In this document: positions 45,337-57,425 of the stretch, piece after piece
Layout of the letters: each line of letters opens with the position of its first letter
How positions within the stretch are numbered: position 1 is the stretch's first letter
Assembly: GCA_963930655.1 (NCBI GenBank)
Contig: OZ005617.1
Span: forward strand, 10,046,501-10,110,500
From: Myrica gale
Taxonomy: Eukaryota > Streptophyta > Magnoliopsida > Fagales > Myricaceae
Direction of reading: 5' to 3'
Length of the DNA stretch: 64,000 nucleotides
The notes under the pieces: model-generated
What the model was told of the DNA's origin: nothing
What the model saw: only the letters and a program-made list of their open reading frames with translations
The model's database searches: none
Program-made: the position numbers and the translations under genes

Positions 45337-45680
45337 ATTTATGCTGTAAATCAAAACTGGAAAAAAAAACTGAAAGTACCTCTTACAGCACAGCAGGGTT
45401 GGGCTCTTCTGCGATGGTTCTGCGATGGGGGAGGAAGAAGGGGCTGGAACAGAGAAGGGGTTGGGGGAGTGATTTTCGGGAAGGGCTTGGGCGAGATCTG
45501 CAGGGGGGCACCGAACTCCAAATTTTGAATTGGATGAAGCTGGACCGGGGGGGAGTTCGGTGGCTGGACCGGAAAAGCCTCATTTATTCGGTGTATGAAG
45601 CGGGACCGTTGGATGAGCGGTGTGGAGATCCTGACCGCAGCTCCACACCGCTTCATACGGTCCCGCTTCATACATTAACC
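45337..45680 (-). repeat. MULE terminal inverted repeat, right
   Basis: Complement of the left arm, with the same foldable outer 94 bp. It differs by an extra block of about 50 bp (45492-45543) that includes a short inverted echo of CCGAACTCC, and by lacking the duplicated CCCTTCTCTGTTCC unit of the left arm. Confidence 0.88.
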
Positions 45681-48100
45681 ACATGCCTTCCAACGACTTT
45701 GGAACAACGCTAGCAATACGCCTCCAAAAACCAGACTACCGCCCAAGACTAGGCACTAGAGAAGATGGGTCACGAAACTTATATTTGACTTTTAAAAGCT
45801 GAACCCAAAGGCTCTCGAGCGAAGAAAAAATCTTTCACCCCAACTTTGCAATAAGGGAAGTATTTGTTTCAAACATTTTCCTCAGCCCCAGCCTTCCCAA
45901 CTTCTTCGACAAACATATGTCACTCCAAGCCCGGGGTGTAAAATTGAGTGATTTGTGGGCTGGAAAGACCTACCAAAAATCCTTGAGCACCCTATCAATT
46001 TCCTCACACCAACTCTTGGGCATTAAAAAAGTGGACATGCAGTAGAGCGGGATTGCTGTGGCAACGACTCTAATAAAAGTGGTTTCTACCAGCATGAGAA
46101 AGTGCTTTTGCTTTCCAACCCGCCACCTTCGAAAGCACTTTGTATTTAACATCTTCAAAATCCTTCGTTCGCGCTCTACTAGCAAAAAAAGGTACCCCTA
46201 AGGTATTTAGTTGAAAATGGCATACGTTTGACTTGGAGCATATCACAAAGTCCCATTACAACCTCCTGGTGCATGTTCCTACTACAGAACAAAGCAAATT
46301 TTTGAAGATTAATCTTCTGCCCCGACCACTTAGAAAACTTCTCCAGAATATATTTAATCATGACAGCCTCCCTCTTGTTAGTCCGTGCAAAAATCATTAA
46401 ATCATTTGTGAATAGGAAATGTGAAATAAGAGAGGCTGCCCGTGCCACCTTCACCCCATGCAATGCACCATCCACCTCCGCCCGAAGAATCAAACGAGAT
46501 ATAACCTCCGTCCCAAGGATAAAGTGAAATGGAGAGAGCGAGTCTCCTTGCCAAAGCCCCCCCGAAGGTTTAAACAAACCATAGGGCTATCCATTAAGTA
46601 AAACCGAATAAGAAACAATGGTCACACATTGCTCAATCCACCCTATCCACTTCGAATCAAACCCAAAGCTCCGTAAAATTTGGAGAATAAATCCTCGTTC
46701 CATCCTATTATAAGTTTTCTCCATATCAATCTTGAGAGGCGCCAACCCCTTGCTCGCTTTCTTAGCCTTCATCGAATGTATAACCTCTTGGCTAAGAATG
46801 AGATTTTCTTGAATTAAACGGCCCGGAACAAAGGCAGCTTGAAATGATGAAATCAACTTAGCAATCACGCCTTTTAGCCACAACGTTAAGATTTTTGAGA
46901 TGATCTTATACGCAACGTTGCACAGGTTTATAGGCCTAAATTGCTCAATACGGGACGAGTGTTCAACTTTCGGCAAAAGAACTATGAAGCTGTGGTTCAT
47001 CTGTCACAGCAGATATCTAGATTTGAAAAATTACAGAACCATAGCAAAGACGTCCTTCTTCACAGTTTCCTAGTAGTGCTGGTAGAAAATAGTAGCCATT
47101 CCATCAGGCCCAGGGGTCTTCAGGGATATAATCTGGGATACAACAGACAAAATCTCATCTCTAGAAGTAGTGGCACACAACTGGATATTATCGGCTTCGC
47201 TAATCATCGGGGCAATCAAATCTCCTAGCTCCACAACCAGCCCGTCAGCCGAAGAAGTAAACACCTGCTGAAAAAGTCAACCACATGTTTCCCCACAGCC
47301 TCCTGACCTTGAAGCCAAACCCTGCCCCATTGTTAAGAGACTCAATGCAATTCCTCCGTCTGCGGATAATAGTCAAAAGGTAGAAAAATTTTGTGTTGAG
47401 GTCTGGAGTTGTAAGCCAACCTACCCGAGACTTTTGATTCCACGGACACTCTTCTTGCTTTAAAACTTCCCCTAGCTCAGCTTGGATTCTATGCTCAGCC
47501 TCCAAAGAAACAGCCGAAGGGACTAAGTCTTGAACAACTTCCAATTGATCAGAAAGCCTCTTGATCTGAGTTTGGATGTTCCCGAAGTGGTCTCTGTTCC
47601 AGGTTTTCAGAGCAAATTTGGTCGACTTGATTTTCTGAACAAAACGAAAATGAGCCGACCCTCTTGCACTAGTCCTCCACGCCTCCGCCACAATCACCTT
47701 GCTATCCGCATCCCTAGTCTAGCAGTTTTCGAACCGAAATAGCTTAGGACTTGCCCCCAAGGCTCCATCAGTAAGCAGAAGTAGCGGTGCATGGTCCGAA
47801 GAATGACGAGGGAGATTCCAAACCAGCGCCCTTAGGAAGAGAGAGGTCGAGTCACCATTAGCATACCCCTTATCGAGGCATTCCCGAATCACATGCCTAC
47901 CCCTCCGCCCATTACACCAAGTATACCTAGGCCCCGAACTTCCCACATCCACCATACCATGGTTTAATCTCAGTTGATAAAGCCAATCTTTAGAGGAAGA
48001 CACCACCGGTCTTCCACCCCATTTTTCGTTTTGATTTGAAACCACATTAAAATCACTTAACACCAACCACGGTCCTGCAAACTTGTTGCCAATGCTGTTA
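45681..48100 (-). mobile_element. LINE B: endonuclease end and reverse transcriptase
   Basis: Minus strand. A partial endonuclease (GPWLVLSDFNVV, then SGPRYTWCN, then SSDHAPLLLL) begins at about 48100. Then come a linker (NRDHFGNIQTQIKRL, then RVGWLTTPDLNTKFFYLLT) and the reverse transcriptase in several frames: ISLKTPGPDGM, HSFIVLLPKVEHSS, FRPINLCNVAYKIISKIL, FQAAFVPGRLIQENLILSQE, LKIDMEKTYNRM, LWQGDSLSPFHFIL, FLFTNDLMIFAR (the YADD box is FTND), then YCMSTFLMPKSW. It ends at the MULE edge and continues at 37513. At least five frame breaks or stops; dead. Several motifs keep their consensus, so it is not very old. Confidence 0.85.
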
Positions 48101-51100
48101 ATATTGTTCGCAAATAGCAAATGAGAAATAATGGGGGCATTACAACATAGTTTAATACCTTTGAGACCTCCACGTTGTTCCTCACGAATCAAAAGCCTTG
48201 AGAGCACTTCAGAACAAAGAATAAAGAGATAAGGGGAAAGAGGATCGCCTTGGCGAAGGCCCCTAGTAGGTTGAAAACATCCAAATGGGCGTCCATTAAT
48301 AAGAATGGAAAACAAGGATGTAGAAATACATTATTTCACCCAGTTGATCCAAATAGAATTGAATCCAAATTTCTCCATAACTTTCAGAACAAAACCCCAT
48401 TCAATTCTGTCATACGCCTTCTCCATATCTGTCTTAATAGCCATCCAACCCCCTCTACCTTTTTTGTGATGCATGCTATGGAAAATCTCAGCTGCCACAA
48501 TATAATTATCTTGGATCGCACCACCTGGAACAAAAGCAAATTGATAAGGAGAGATAAGTTTAGGAAGCACAAGCTTGAGGCGTTCAGTAATAATTTTAGA
48601 AATGAGCTTGTAAATAACATTATAGCAGCTAATGGACCGGAATTGACTCACCTTCGAAGGATTATCCACTTTCGGGATAAGAGCAATATTTGTAGCATTC
48701 AGGTTCGGCAATAACTCACCCTTTTCAAAGAAATCACGAACTGTCAGAATGACATCCTTCCCTACCACATCCCAAAAATGTTTAAAGAAAAGGATTGTCA
48801 TGCCATTCAGACCCGGTGCTTTATCCTCATTTGTGATTAGCGGCTCTATCAACTGCTCCAAATCCACCGGAATAATAAGGTGACTTGTGGTAAACAAAGT
48901 TTGATAAAAATCAACCATCTCCTTGCCAATGGAAGATCGCCCCGAAAGCCAACCATCCCGCTCAGATGTCAATTTCAAAATCTGGTTCCTGCATCTGTCA
49001 ATGACTGTGGAAGCATGATAAAATTTGTGTTCAAGTCATTTGAAACTAACTAGGACTCTCTTGATTTTTGTCTCCATAGCGTCTCCTCACGATGCAAGTG
49101 CTCATTCAGATCGAGGCTCAAGTAATTCTCAATCTGTAGATTCTGTGATGTGGGAGGGGCATTTTGATAATAGCCAAGCTGGTCCTTTAGCATTCTAAGA
49201 GAAAGCTAAATCTTGCGGAACGACCATTTGTTCCAGCTCCTTAGGCATTATGTGTAGTTCAGATCTTTTGAACTAAAACCCATGCAGGAGTGATCCCACT
49301 CCCTTGTGCCCAAGCCGAAGTGACAACATCCACACAAGACACGTCTCTAAGCGAAAACCCCTCAAAAAAATATTCTGAGTTCGGATCTTCGGTGCACTCT
49401 CCTCACGACCAAAAAAAATAGCACAGTGGGGTATGGTCTGAGGAGGTAATAGGATAGTGACTAATAGTTGCACTGGGAAACGCAAGACGCCAAGATAAAT
49501 TCGATATGCTAACGATCCAAGCGCTTATAGATGTTGGCAAATCCCGGACATTTATTGCACCAAGTGAAATTAGAGCCCATGAACCCCAAGTCAACAAACC
49601 CCATGTATGCATAAAGTGAGACAAGCCTCGAGAGGAAGAGGAAGGAACAACTTTACCACCTTGCTTCTCTGCTTGATTCAGAATGTCGTTTAAATCTCCA
49701 AGACAAACCCAAGGAATATTTTCCTCAGTATTCAGATTTTGCAACATAGTCCAAAACTCAGCCTTCTCCTTCAAAATTGTCGGGTCATAAACAAGGGAAT
49801 AGAGGAAATTTGGATCATCACCGCTAGGAACAACTTCCAAATAAATAATATTCTGAGAACTCCAGAGAATCTGAATGAAAACCCGGACACTAGCAAAATA
49901 CAAGACCACATCGCCTACCAATCGGAGGCACAAAAAATAGTAAGAAAAGCCAATTTTATTTATAACGCGAGAAACACAAACATCATCAATCTTAGTTTCC
50001 ATTAAGAAAATTCCTATCGGATCCATTGTTTTCACATTTTCCCGGAGGGCCCTAGCTGCCGAGGGTCGACCCAACCCCCGACAGTTCCAAGAAATGAGCT
50101 TCATGGAGACGGGGGGTCATGGTTTGGCCTGCCTCCTCAGCCTTGGTAAAAGTAGGAATAACTGGAGAAGTGAAAACTCCATTGTTTGCCATCTCCGTTT
50201 GCATAGCACAGACTCCTCTTCTAAAGCGACGTTTTTTCCTAGTTTTATTCGTTCCTTCATCGCCCATGTGAAACATAGTGGCCAGCGAACTATCCAAGCT
50301 TGAACCATCACTCTCGACCTATTCTTTGCCACGTTTTGCTTCTGGGCAAGCCAACACCCCACCATAATCCGAACCCCTTTTCCAACCACCATTAGGGCCC
50401 ATCTCATCTCCACACTCCATATTGGGGCCCCTACGAAGAATCCCAGCACTTCCAAGATACCTAGTGGCCTTCGACTCATTCAGTCAAGTATTTGGCTCTC
50501 GGCCCAGATACATCCCATATAATGAAGCCCTGGTAGCTTCCAGCGGAGGAATGCCCTGGGTTGACTCGACATGTAAAGTCACCGTATCAACAGGAGAGCC
50601 ATGTGGGGGAAGCTGGCTTGTGTTACGGCGTGAAATCACCTCCAAATCGGATTCTGTATCAGCACTCCACATATTACGCCGCAAATCCTCGGGGTACCGT
50701 ATAGCTGCAGTGGACTCATTTTGAAAAAAAAAATCCATTTTCTTTTTCGCGCCCAGCTGCCCATCATAATTCGAAACTACCATCGGCCTAGCAGCCATCG
50801 CCTTTGTCATCCCAGGAAAGATAGTGGCAGAGGATCTGCTATGGCCACCCAACTGCAAAGACCCCCACCTATCATCCGAGAGAGACTTGGGTTAAACTCC
50901 ACCCCATCTCGTTTCACCATCTGAGCCCAGCAGCAGTAACCCACACATTCGATCAGTCAAAGCATAATTTTGAGGATGAAGAGTATTTTGATAACATGCT
51001 CCAATCGTATGGTCGATAAGCCCATAATGGAAACAAAATGACGATAGCCGCTCATAGTTGAACCCAACCCAAACAGATTCCCCATCAGCCCAGGGAAAGT

Positions 51101-51700
51101 AAAAACTAGTTCCAGTGGTATGGAGGAATGTAATTTGATCTTAATACGAATAAACGAATGATGTGTTTCGATATCGTCCATCTCTAAAATTACCCCATGC
51201 TTGCTTCCAATCAAACGAGCATTTTCCACATCCACAATCTCCAATGGAAGCCCATGAATCTGCACCCAGAATACCATAGAGGATAAATGCACTTCATACA
51301 AAGTCTGAGTCAGAGCCCATTCTCGCAAAATCATGTAGGAGCCTTTGAAGTTCCAAGGCCCCTGGGAAAGGATACGATCCTTCGCTGCAACTGACGCGAA
51401 AGTGAAGATAAACCGATTAGCCCCCGCATCCTGAATCTGAGATCTGGAATAAACCTCCATTCGGACTGAATAATGGGTTGAATAATATGAAATGGGTAAA
51501 TCTTTTTTGAAACCAACTTTTCAACCAAAGAGATCTTGCGGATGTCATTCACCCTGCTTCTATTAGGCTTCAGCAACCCCGAAATATCCCCCCACGACAA
51601 CTGTCTAGTTTTTTCAATAATCTCCTCCATAGAGGAAACCAAATCACAACAACACGACAAAAGCACAGAAGAAGAGGACAGAAACAGAACAAGAAAAGCG
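48101..51700 (-). mobile_element. LINE A: ORF1 (DUF4283), endonuclease, reverse transcriptase N-terminal half
   Basis: Minus strand. ORF1 starts near 51630 (MEEIIEKTRQLSWGDISGLL) and continues in a second frame with DUF4283 (RILSQGPWNFKGSYMILREW, then MVFWVQIHGLPLEIVDVENA) and a Pro-rich tail. The endonuclease is 50104-49403 (MKLISWNCRGLGRPSAARAL, IFLMETKI, WVCLGDLNDILN, ISSDHTPLC-like end). The reverse transcriptase is 48978-48103 (APGLNGMTILFFKHFW, NIALIPKVDNPSKVSQFRSI, FAFVPGGAIQDNYIVAAE, IKTDMEKAYDRIEW, RGLRQGDPLSPYLFILCSEV, HLLFANN). At LLFANN it passes without a break into the endonuclease of LINE B. Several frame breaks; dead. Confidence 0.85.
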
Positions 51701-53090
51701 GAAGAATAAAGCGAAAGAGGGAAAGAGGAAAGGTGATAGACTCAACCCAAGGGTTTGACGTTATGGAAGGAAAGGAAGGAGCATTACGCTCAAGAGCTCG
51801 TTAGGAGCGGTCGTCCGTACAGCTCTTGCTTGAGCCGCATCTGCCAGAAGGCTTGAAATGCAATGTATTTGATGGTATTCTTCGAGTGCAATTTTTGGTC
51901 CCCCAAACGTAAAAATGGTGAGGGTTACGACAATCGTAGCATCGATTACACAGAGTTTTCTCATATTTCAGTTGGGTGGACTGGTGGCTCGATATCCTTA
52001 ATTCTCAGCTTTTTTTCTTCTACAGATGCACAGGCGGCCTTGTGGAACTTTTTGGATACACTACAAATGGTTATCCAATCCTTCATGTTGTTACAGACTA
52101 TCCAACTGACAATCTCGAATCACATCTCCTCTGGCAGGGCGTTGAATTTTCGCCTTTGTTGTGCCATCTTCGGGATGGTGAAAGTGGAGTTGTTACTCGT
52201 TGTTTCTATTTTGTCTCGAGCACCACATCCCATTAATTTGGGCAGCTTTTTGGTGTTTCCTTTCTTTCTAAGGGACGTGTGTAACCCTTATCACATATGT
52301 TCCTTTCAACTTCTCAATCTAGCGAGATGGTTCAATTTTGACCTATTCATTTTAGTCTGGTTTATTCTTGCAGCGTTTTTTTTTGCTTGTCACAATTAAT
52401 TTTAAAAAATATGAGTCACTTTTAGTTTCTGAAAATACTAGATGAAAAATTTATTTTCTTATCACTACCTCTCACATAAACTTTCACTCGTTCTTACGTA
52501 GCGTACGAATATGTAAATAAACATATGCATAATAAAAATGTATACCTATACCACATAGCATGCATAGGGAAACATTTAGAAATTTAATATAAAACAATAA
52601 ATCGAACCAATCAGTTATGATTATAACATAATTCAAAATATAAGTCATCCAATTTAATTCATACAAAGTCTGAAGATGGTCTCGTAGCTTGAACAGACTA
52701 TGATGACATCGCTAGGGAGGTTCACATAAGTTTTTCAAAAAGTGAACGTGTACATGTACTATGTTTCAGGGGAGGACACCATCATCGGCACCCTCCTCAA
52801 GTTCTAGGTTCTTCTAATAACATTCTTCGCCTAAGGCATCATTTGGAATGATAAAGTTGAAAATACTATTGAATTGAATGGCTTAGTAAGGGATTATTAA
52901 TGAATTGAAATATGCGTGACTTGAAGCATGATCATGGATGACTAGTATACGTGTGCCAAAAATAAATGCATGTTTATCCATGAGACTCTTGTACTTGAAA
53001 GTTAGCTTAAAAGTTTTTTCATTTTTATTTAAGCTATTTTTATCGCTCTATTTACCCTGAAGTCATGGTAAAGTGCCATGAGGGAGAATC
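51701..53090. other. Intergenic, one unrecognised open stretch
   Basis: Between the LINE 5' end and the MURA relic. A 178-codon plus-strand frame (51863-52399) and an overlapping one (51976-52236) look partly gene-like (CTGGLVELFGYTTNGYPILH), preceded by an acceptor-like TCATATTTCAG at 51962-51972, but I recognise no family. 52400-53090 is AT-rich without structure. Confidence 0.3.
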
Positions 53091-53373
53091 TGATGTAGTA
53101 TTTTACATGGTTTCATTTGCTAACAGTGGAGAGGGGTTGTAGAAGCCGAGGAGAAAAATAAGAGATGTAGATTGGGGTTGAATGATCCTTTATGGGATCA
53201 AGTCCTTAGCTCTGATGAAGAGCTTTTTGACGTTGACGTGGACAACGCTTGCAATTATGGTGCGGGACTGTCTTGTGTTGGAGGTCATACCACTAATGGA
53301 ATGAATGTTGGATTTGAGACCACAATTGATGGTGAAGGTATTACTTCTGATGGGGGCGACGGTGAGGGTGGTC

Positions 53374-54344
53374 ATTAGGCTTGTTCAAACTTACCGTTGG
53401 TGCCGGTTTTACCGTCATCGACACCGATAACCTCCCAACCGGTAGCAGTTTTTCACTGCTACCGGTAACAGCGATGGTGGCGGTTAATTGCCACTTATGT
53501 TTTTTTTTTTAAAAAAAACTTACAAAACAACATTGTTTAGGGTGTAGCAAACAATGCAATTTGCTGAAGGTTTATACCCTAACCCTTCACCTGTTCCATT
53601 TAAACAAAAAACAAAAAAGTGAAAAACGACATCGTTGTCCACATAAAGGGAACGACGCCATTTATGTTAGGGTGTTTAAACCATAACTCTAGTCCCTGGA
53701 TGAGCAGACGTCATTCGCCTCTTTCTCCCTATCCCCGCCCCCTTCTCTCTCTACTCACTCAATCCCTCTCTCCGTTTCGCACGTCTACAATGGTGTCGTA
53801 TGTGATGAGTTTTTTATTTTCCATTTTTATTTACATAGATTTCTTTTACAATGACACCACAATGATGGTTTTCTTTGAAAAATGAGGATTGCAAGCATAA
53901 TTGGGCTTGGAGCAGCTTTGTTTGTCATGAATTTGAGTATATGATTTGATTTAAGTCTTGAGTTGGTTGTTGTCTATGGAGGAGCTACAAAGAGAATTTG
54001 GATTTAGGTTGGCTGTAGCATGTGGAGAAGCTTTTGTGGTGCAAAGAGAATTGAGATTTAGGGCTTGAGTTGGTTGTTGTCTCTGGAGGAGCTGGAAAGA
54101 GAATTTGGTTGTGAAGGTAGGTGCTGTGAAGGTAATTGTCGTGTTAGTGTGGAGAATTTAGTTGTTTTTTTCAGCATTTTGAAGGTTACACGGTGGGTCA
54201 GTTACCGAGTAACCGTCACCGGAAATAAACGGTTTTGTAACTAGTCAGTGCCAATGCTGGTGTTAAATTATCCTCACCGTGACTAAAAGTGCCAATGTTG
54301 GTTATGTCCAAACTGGCACCGACATCACCGTTAATCACCCCTAA
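53374..54344. mobile_element. hAT-like non-autonomous element in the MURA relic
   Basis: Left end TTAGGCTTGTTCAAACTTACCG; right end is the complement of TTAGGGGTGATTAACGGTGA. Repeated ACCGGTAGCAG / GTTACCGG-type words lie near both ends. The flanks GGGTGGTC (53366-53373) and GGGTAATC (54345-54352) agree at 6 of 8 bases, an eroded 8-bp hAT target duplication. Removing it joins the acidic N-terminal part of MURA. No transposase inside; the small frames are not credible genes. Confidence 0.65.
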
Positions 54345-54513
54345 GGGTAATCTAGAGTCGCCTGAAATTCATCATGACCCATTGAAAGGAAAGACTTCTG
54401 TTACTGAATAAGAGCAAGTTTCAGATACTTATTCTTACATACTTTGAACTGTGTTGTTGAATATAAGATAATATCATTGCATCCGCATTTATTTATTTTT
54501 CCATTATATTCTT

Positions 54514-54876
54514 GGGATAAATACACTTTGCCCCCTTATCTTTGGGGTCATTTACACTTTGCACCCCGATGTTTTATTTTTGATACATTGGACCCATTAT
54601 CTTCCACATTTTTACAATGTTGACCTCGTACCCAATTTGGCCGTCTAAATTGACAGATTTCATCAACACATGCACCGGTCGACCGCTACATGAAGCGGTC
54701 CACTGGCTCATCATGCCTCTCATGTTACCTTTGTAGTAGTCGATTGGTTCACGTGTTGACGAAATTCGTCAATTTAGACGGTCAAATCTGGTACGGGGTC
54801 CACATTGCAAAAATGTGGAAAATAATGGGTCCAGTGTATCAAAAATGAACATCGGGATGCAAAGTGTATTTATCCC
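54514..54876. mobile_element. MULE-type MITE with perfect 9-bp target duplication
   Basis: 363 bp with ends GGGATAAATACACTTTGC and GCAAAGTGTATTTATCCC; the inverted arms extend about 150 bp. A perfect 9-bp duplication, TATATTCTT, flanks it (54505-54513 and 54877-54885). The left arm has one extra copy of a 24-bp ACACTTTGC unit. The ends resemble the terminus at 3288, so both belong to one MULE family. Confidence 0.92.
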
Positions 54877-56465
54877 TATATTCTTTCTTCCATCTGCATG
54901 TGTGGACCATTGCCTTCCTTTTTCTGCTACATGTAGTGGCTTGGATATTGGAAGATGTGATATATTGGAGTCCTTCAAGTCAGTGAGGTGGCAGATTTAG
55001 CTGATAGTTTACCTGAGGTTATATGCTCAAAGATATTGGAGAAGCTTGAGGATGCAGATGAGGAGTCTTGCAATTGCCTACAAATATATGTTAGTTGAAG
55101 TCTTTTCGAGGTGGAGCATAGACACCAACAATTTTTGGTTAATCTACAACATAAAAGATGTGGGTGTTGTAAGTGGGACTTGACGAGGATACTGTGTCCA
55201 CAAGCATTCTCGACAATTTTGTATGACGGGGGAAAGCCAGAAACTATGCACCTCTGGTTCAGTAAAGACATGTACATTGTTGAGCTATAGTCCTATCATA
55301 TACCCAATACCTAGTGAGGATCAATGAATTAAAATAAGCTACGATCCCGTTGGTCCTATTAAATTGAGATTACAACTTTGTAGGCCAAAGAAGGTCTGAA
55401 GGAGAGGTCAAGACGAGCCTTAGAACAATGGTCTACGGATGAAGAAAATTGGGACTCCCCTAACATGTACATAATGCAAGCAAGATGGACACAGTAGGAG
55501 GACTTGCCCTAAAAGGAAGGTAGCATCGTTGAGATGTGCAGGCATGAGTGGTGCAGTAGCCCCTTTTGTAAGCAATGAGTCTATTTCGCTAGCTACAGAG
55601 GTGGGCTAGAATAAAATATGTCTTCTTATTGATTCCTGCTAACCTGACGTTTATTTGACATAGTTGCTATATTTTTTGTACACGTTATTATATTTATAAT
55701 GTGACGTTTATTTGATGTAGTTGTTGTCGCCACCTCTCGAAACGATGCCAACTCCACTGTCTGTGCAACACACTCCCCCGCCACCCAGCCTGGTGAAGGA
55801 AGTATGAAGAAACACAAGAAGTCAAAGGCATCTTCTTCACAAGCTTCTCAGTCCCCAATGGTTGGAACAGAGGCAATTCTAGTAGAAGTTATTCATGTAA
55901 GCCCTTTGATTTCAAAATTTTTCCATGTGTTTCTAGTAGTAAAATTATGTTACAAACATTTTGTGAACTAATATGTGTGTATAACAGATCAAAGGAAAAA
56001 AACACCAGCTTCTACATAACGAATGAGGAGTAGTAAGGTACCACTACCTGCAGCACCTCAACCTCCAGCCACTGAGGTTGCATCTCAGCCTCTTGCAAGC
56101 ACAACTTAGGTCGCATCAAAGATCACGAGCAGACCAAAGACTGCATCGCATCCACAGTCTTCGATTGCATCTAAGGTGCATCGAAGGTCTAAAAGATTAT
56201 CAAGGCAATTGGGTAGCAATTCAAGTGCAGAAACGAGACAAGTGGAACCAATTGCTTTAGACATGGCTGGCCATGAAGAACTAACTCAGAAAGAAGAGAT
56301 ATTTGATTGGAGCACCCCGGACACTTGATGGGCCCAATTTGGGTCTGGTTTTACGGTTGGAAAGAAGCAGTCACCTGCAAGCTCCTCGAGGGTGGTGGTC
56401 CCTACCATTGAGCAGGCCATTAGGCAGGTTGAAGAGAAGAAGAAGAGTAAGACTACAACTTGGTG

Positions 56466-56700
56466 AATATTTTGTTGGTGTCGACATATACTTATTCAGG
56501 TTGTTGAACATTCTATTGTTGATGTAAACTATTTCGTGTGGACAATTTTGTTGAAACTGCCTCACGATTTTTTTATATGTGGACTTATGGATATTAAACC
56601 TGGTTTTTGTTGTTGTAGACTTATGTGGATATTAAGGTTGATATTGCCTCGCAGTTTTGTTGTTTTTGGATATGTGGACTTATGGATATTTAGGTTTTGT
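56466..56700. repeat. Spacer with short direct repeats
   Basis: The word ATGTGGACTTATGGATATT recurs at 56577 and 56670, with a diverged copy at 56621. No gene. Confidence 0.55.
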
Positions 56701-57124
56701 TGATTATTGTAATTGCTTCCAAAATCTCGAAGTGAACCTCGGGTACCTATATGACAGAATATTCTCGGGCACTCCATGCAGCCTAATAATCATCTGGAGA
56801 CAAATCTTAGCTAACTTTTCCGGGGTATACTTCACCCTAATGAGAAAAAGTGCACTGACGTGGTTAATAGGTCCATGATCACTTTACTACAAAATCCATG
56901 GCTACCCCTTCCCACTTCTATTCAAGTATCACTAGAGGCCTTAATGTTACTGCAGGCTTTTGGCGCTCTGACTTCACCTTTTGACAGGTCAAACATCGAG
57001 CAACATATTCTGCTATCTCCCGCTTCATATTTGGCCACTAAAAGGCCTCCTTAATGTCTCGATACATCTTCGTGCCTCCTAGGAGAATAATATATGGCGT
57101 AGTGTGAGCCTCTGCTAAGATCAA

Positions 57125-57425
57125 GGGCATGTTCGTTTTCAAGTTTTTTCTAGGATTCAAATCCATTCACAAAACTATCACTGAACATCTTAAGAATTCA
57201 AACACAGACACAAATACATTTAACACAAACTTCAATATATTTTCAAAAAAAATATAACAAATTTTATCTCTATATACTTTTTCACCTAATTCCAATACTT
57301 TTTTATTAAACAATTACATCAAATCATCTCTCTATCCTTTACACAAACAACTATAAAACATTATTTTACATAAATATTCACAATTGTACTAGAATCCTAC
57401 AGTTTTTTACAACACGAACATGCCC
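57125..57425. mobile_element. Tourist/Harbinger-like MITE in the gypsy relic
   Basis: 301 bp with ends GGGCATGTTCGTTTTCAAG and the imperfect complement AACACGAACATGCCC. The 3-bp flanks are CAA on both sides (57122-57124 and 57426-57428). AT-rich interior. Confidence 0.78.

Larger units (their letters stand above)
37514..45680. mobile_element. Complete-looking MULE (FAR1-type) carrying GRF and transposase genes and a host exon
   Basis: 8167 bp, bounded by inverted repeats of about 340 bp (37514-37853 and 45337-45680) that match almost base for base except for one duplicated pyrimidine-rich block in the left arm and one extra 50-bp block in the right arm. The ends read GGTTAATGTATGAAGCGGGA. 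It holds a zf-GRF gene (+), a FAR1-type transposase gene (-) and a PIRL exon (-). It splits a LINE into 45681-48100 and 36159-37513. No 8-11 bp direct repeat is visible at the junctions, and some LINE sequence (the GNG...W linker) is absent between the halves, so a little target DNA may have been lost. The close match of the arms points to recent activity. Confidence 0.85.
53095..56465 (+). pseudogene. MuDR/MURA-type transposase gene, internally deleted and invaded
   Basis: N-terminal acidic part at 53172-53378 (DPLWDQVLSSDEELFDVDVD), resuming after a hAT-like insertion at 54353 (LESPEIHHDPLKGKTSVTE). After a MULE-type MITE the C-terminal part follows at about 55000-55530: ILEKLEDADEESCNCLQIYV, FEVEHRHQQFLVNLQHKRCG, CCKWDLTRILCPQAFSTILY (SWIM finger), GGKPETMHLWFSKDMYIVEL, and a CCHC-like C-x2-C-x4-H-x4-C knuckle near 55475-55515. 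The tail SSRVVVPTIEQAIRQVEEKK and a stop come at 56463-56465. The catalytic DDE domain is missing. Frames are broken in many places. The tail is related to the one at 6841-7295. Confidence 0.75.

Noticed and set aside
51863-52399. 178-codon plus-strand frame with partly gene-like composition
   Set aside because: No recognisable domain and an overlapping competing frame; kept only as an unassigned open stretch.
53619-53885. 88-codon frame inside the hAT-like element
   Set aside because: Short, low-complexity, and inside a non-autonomous element; no support as a gene.
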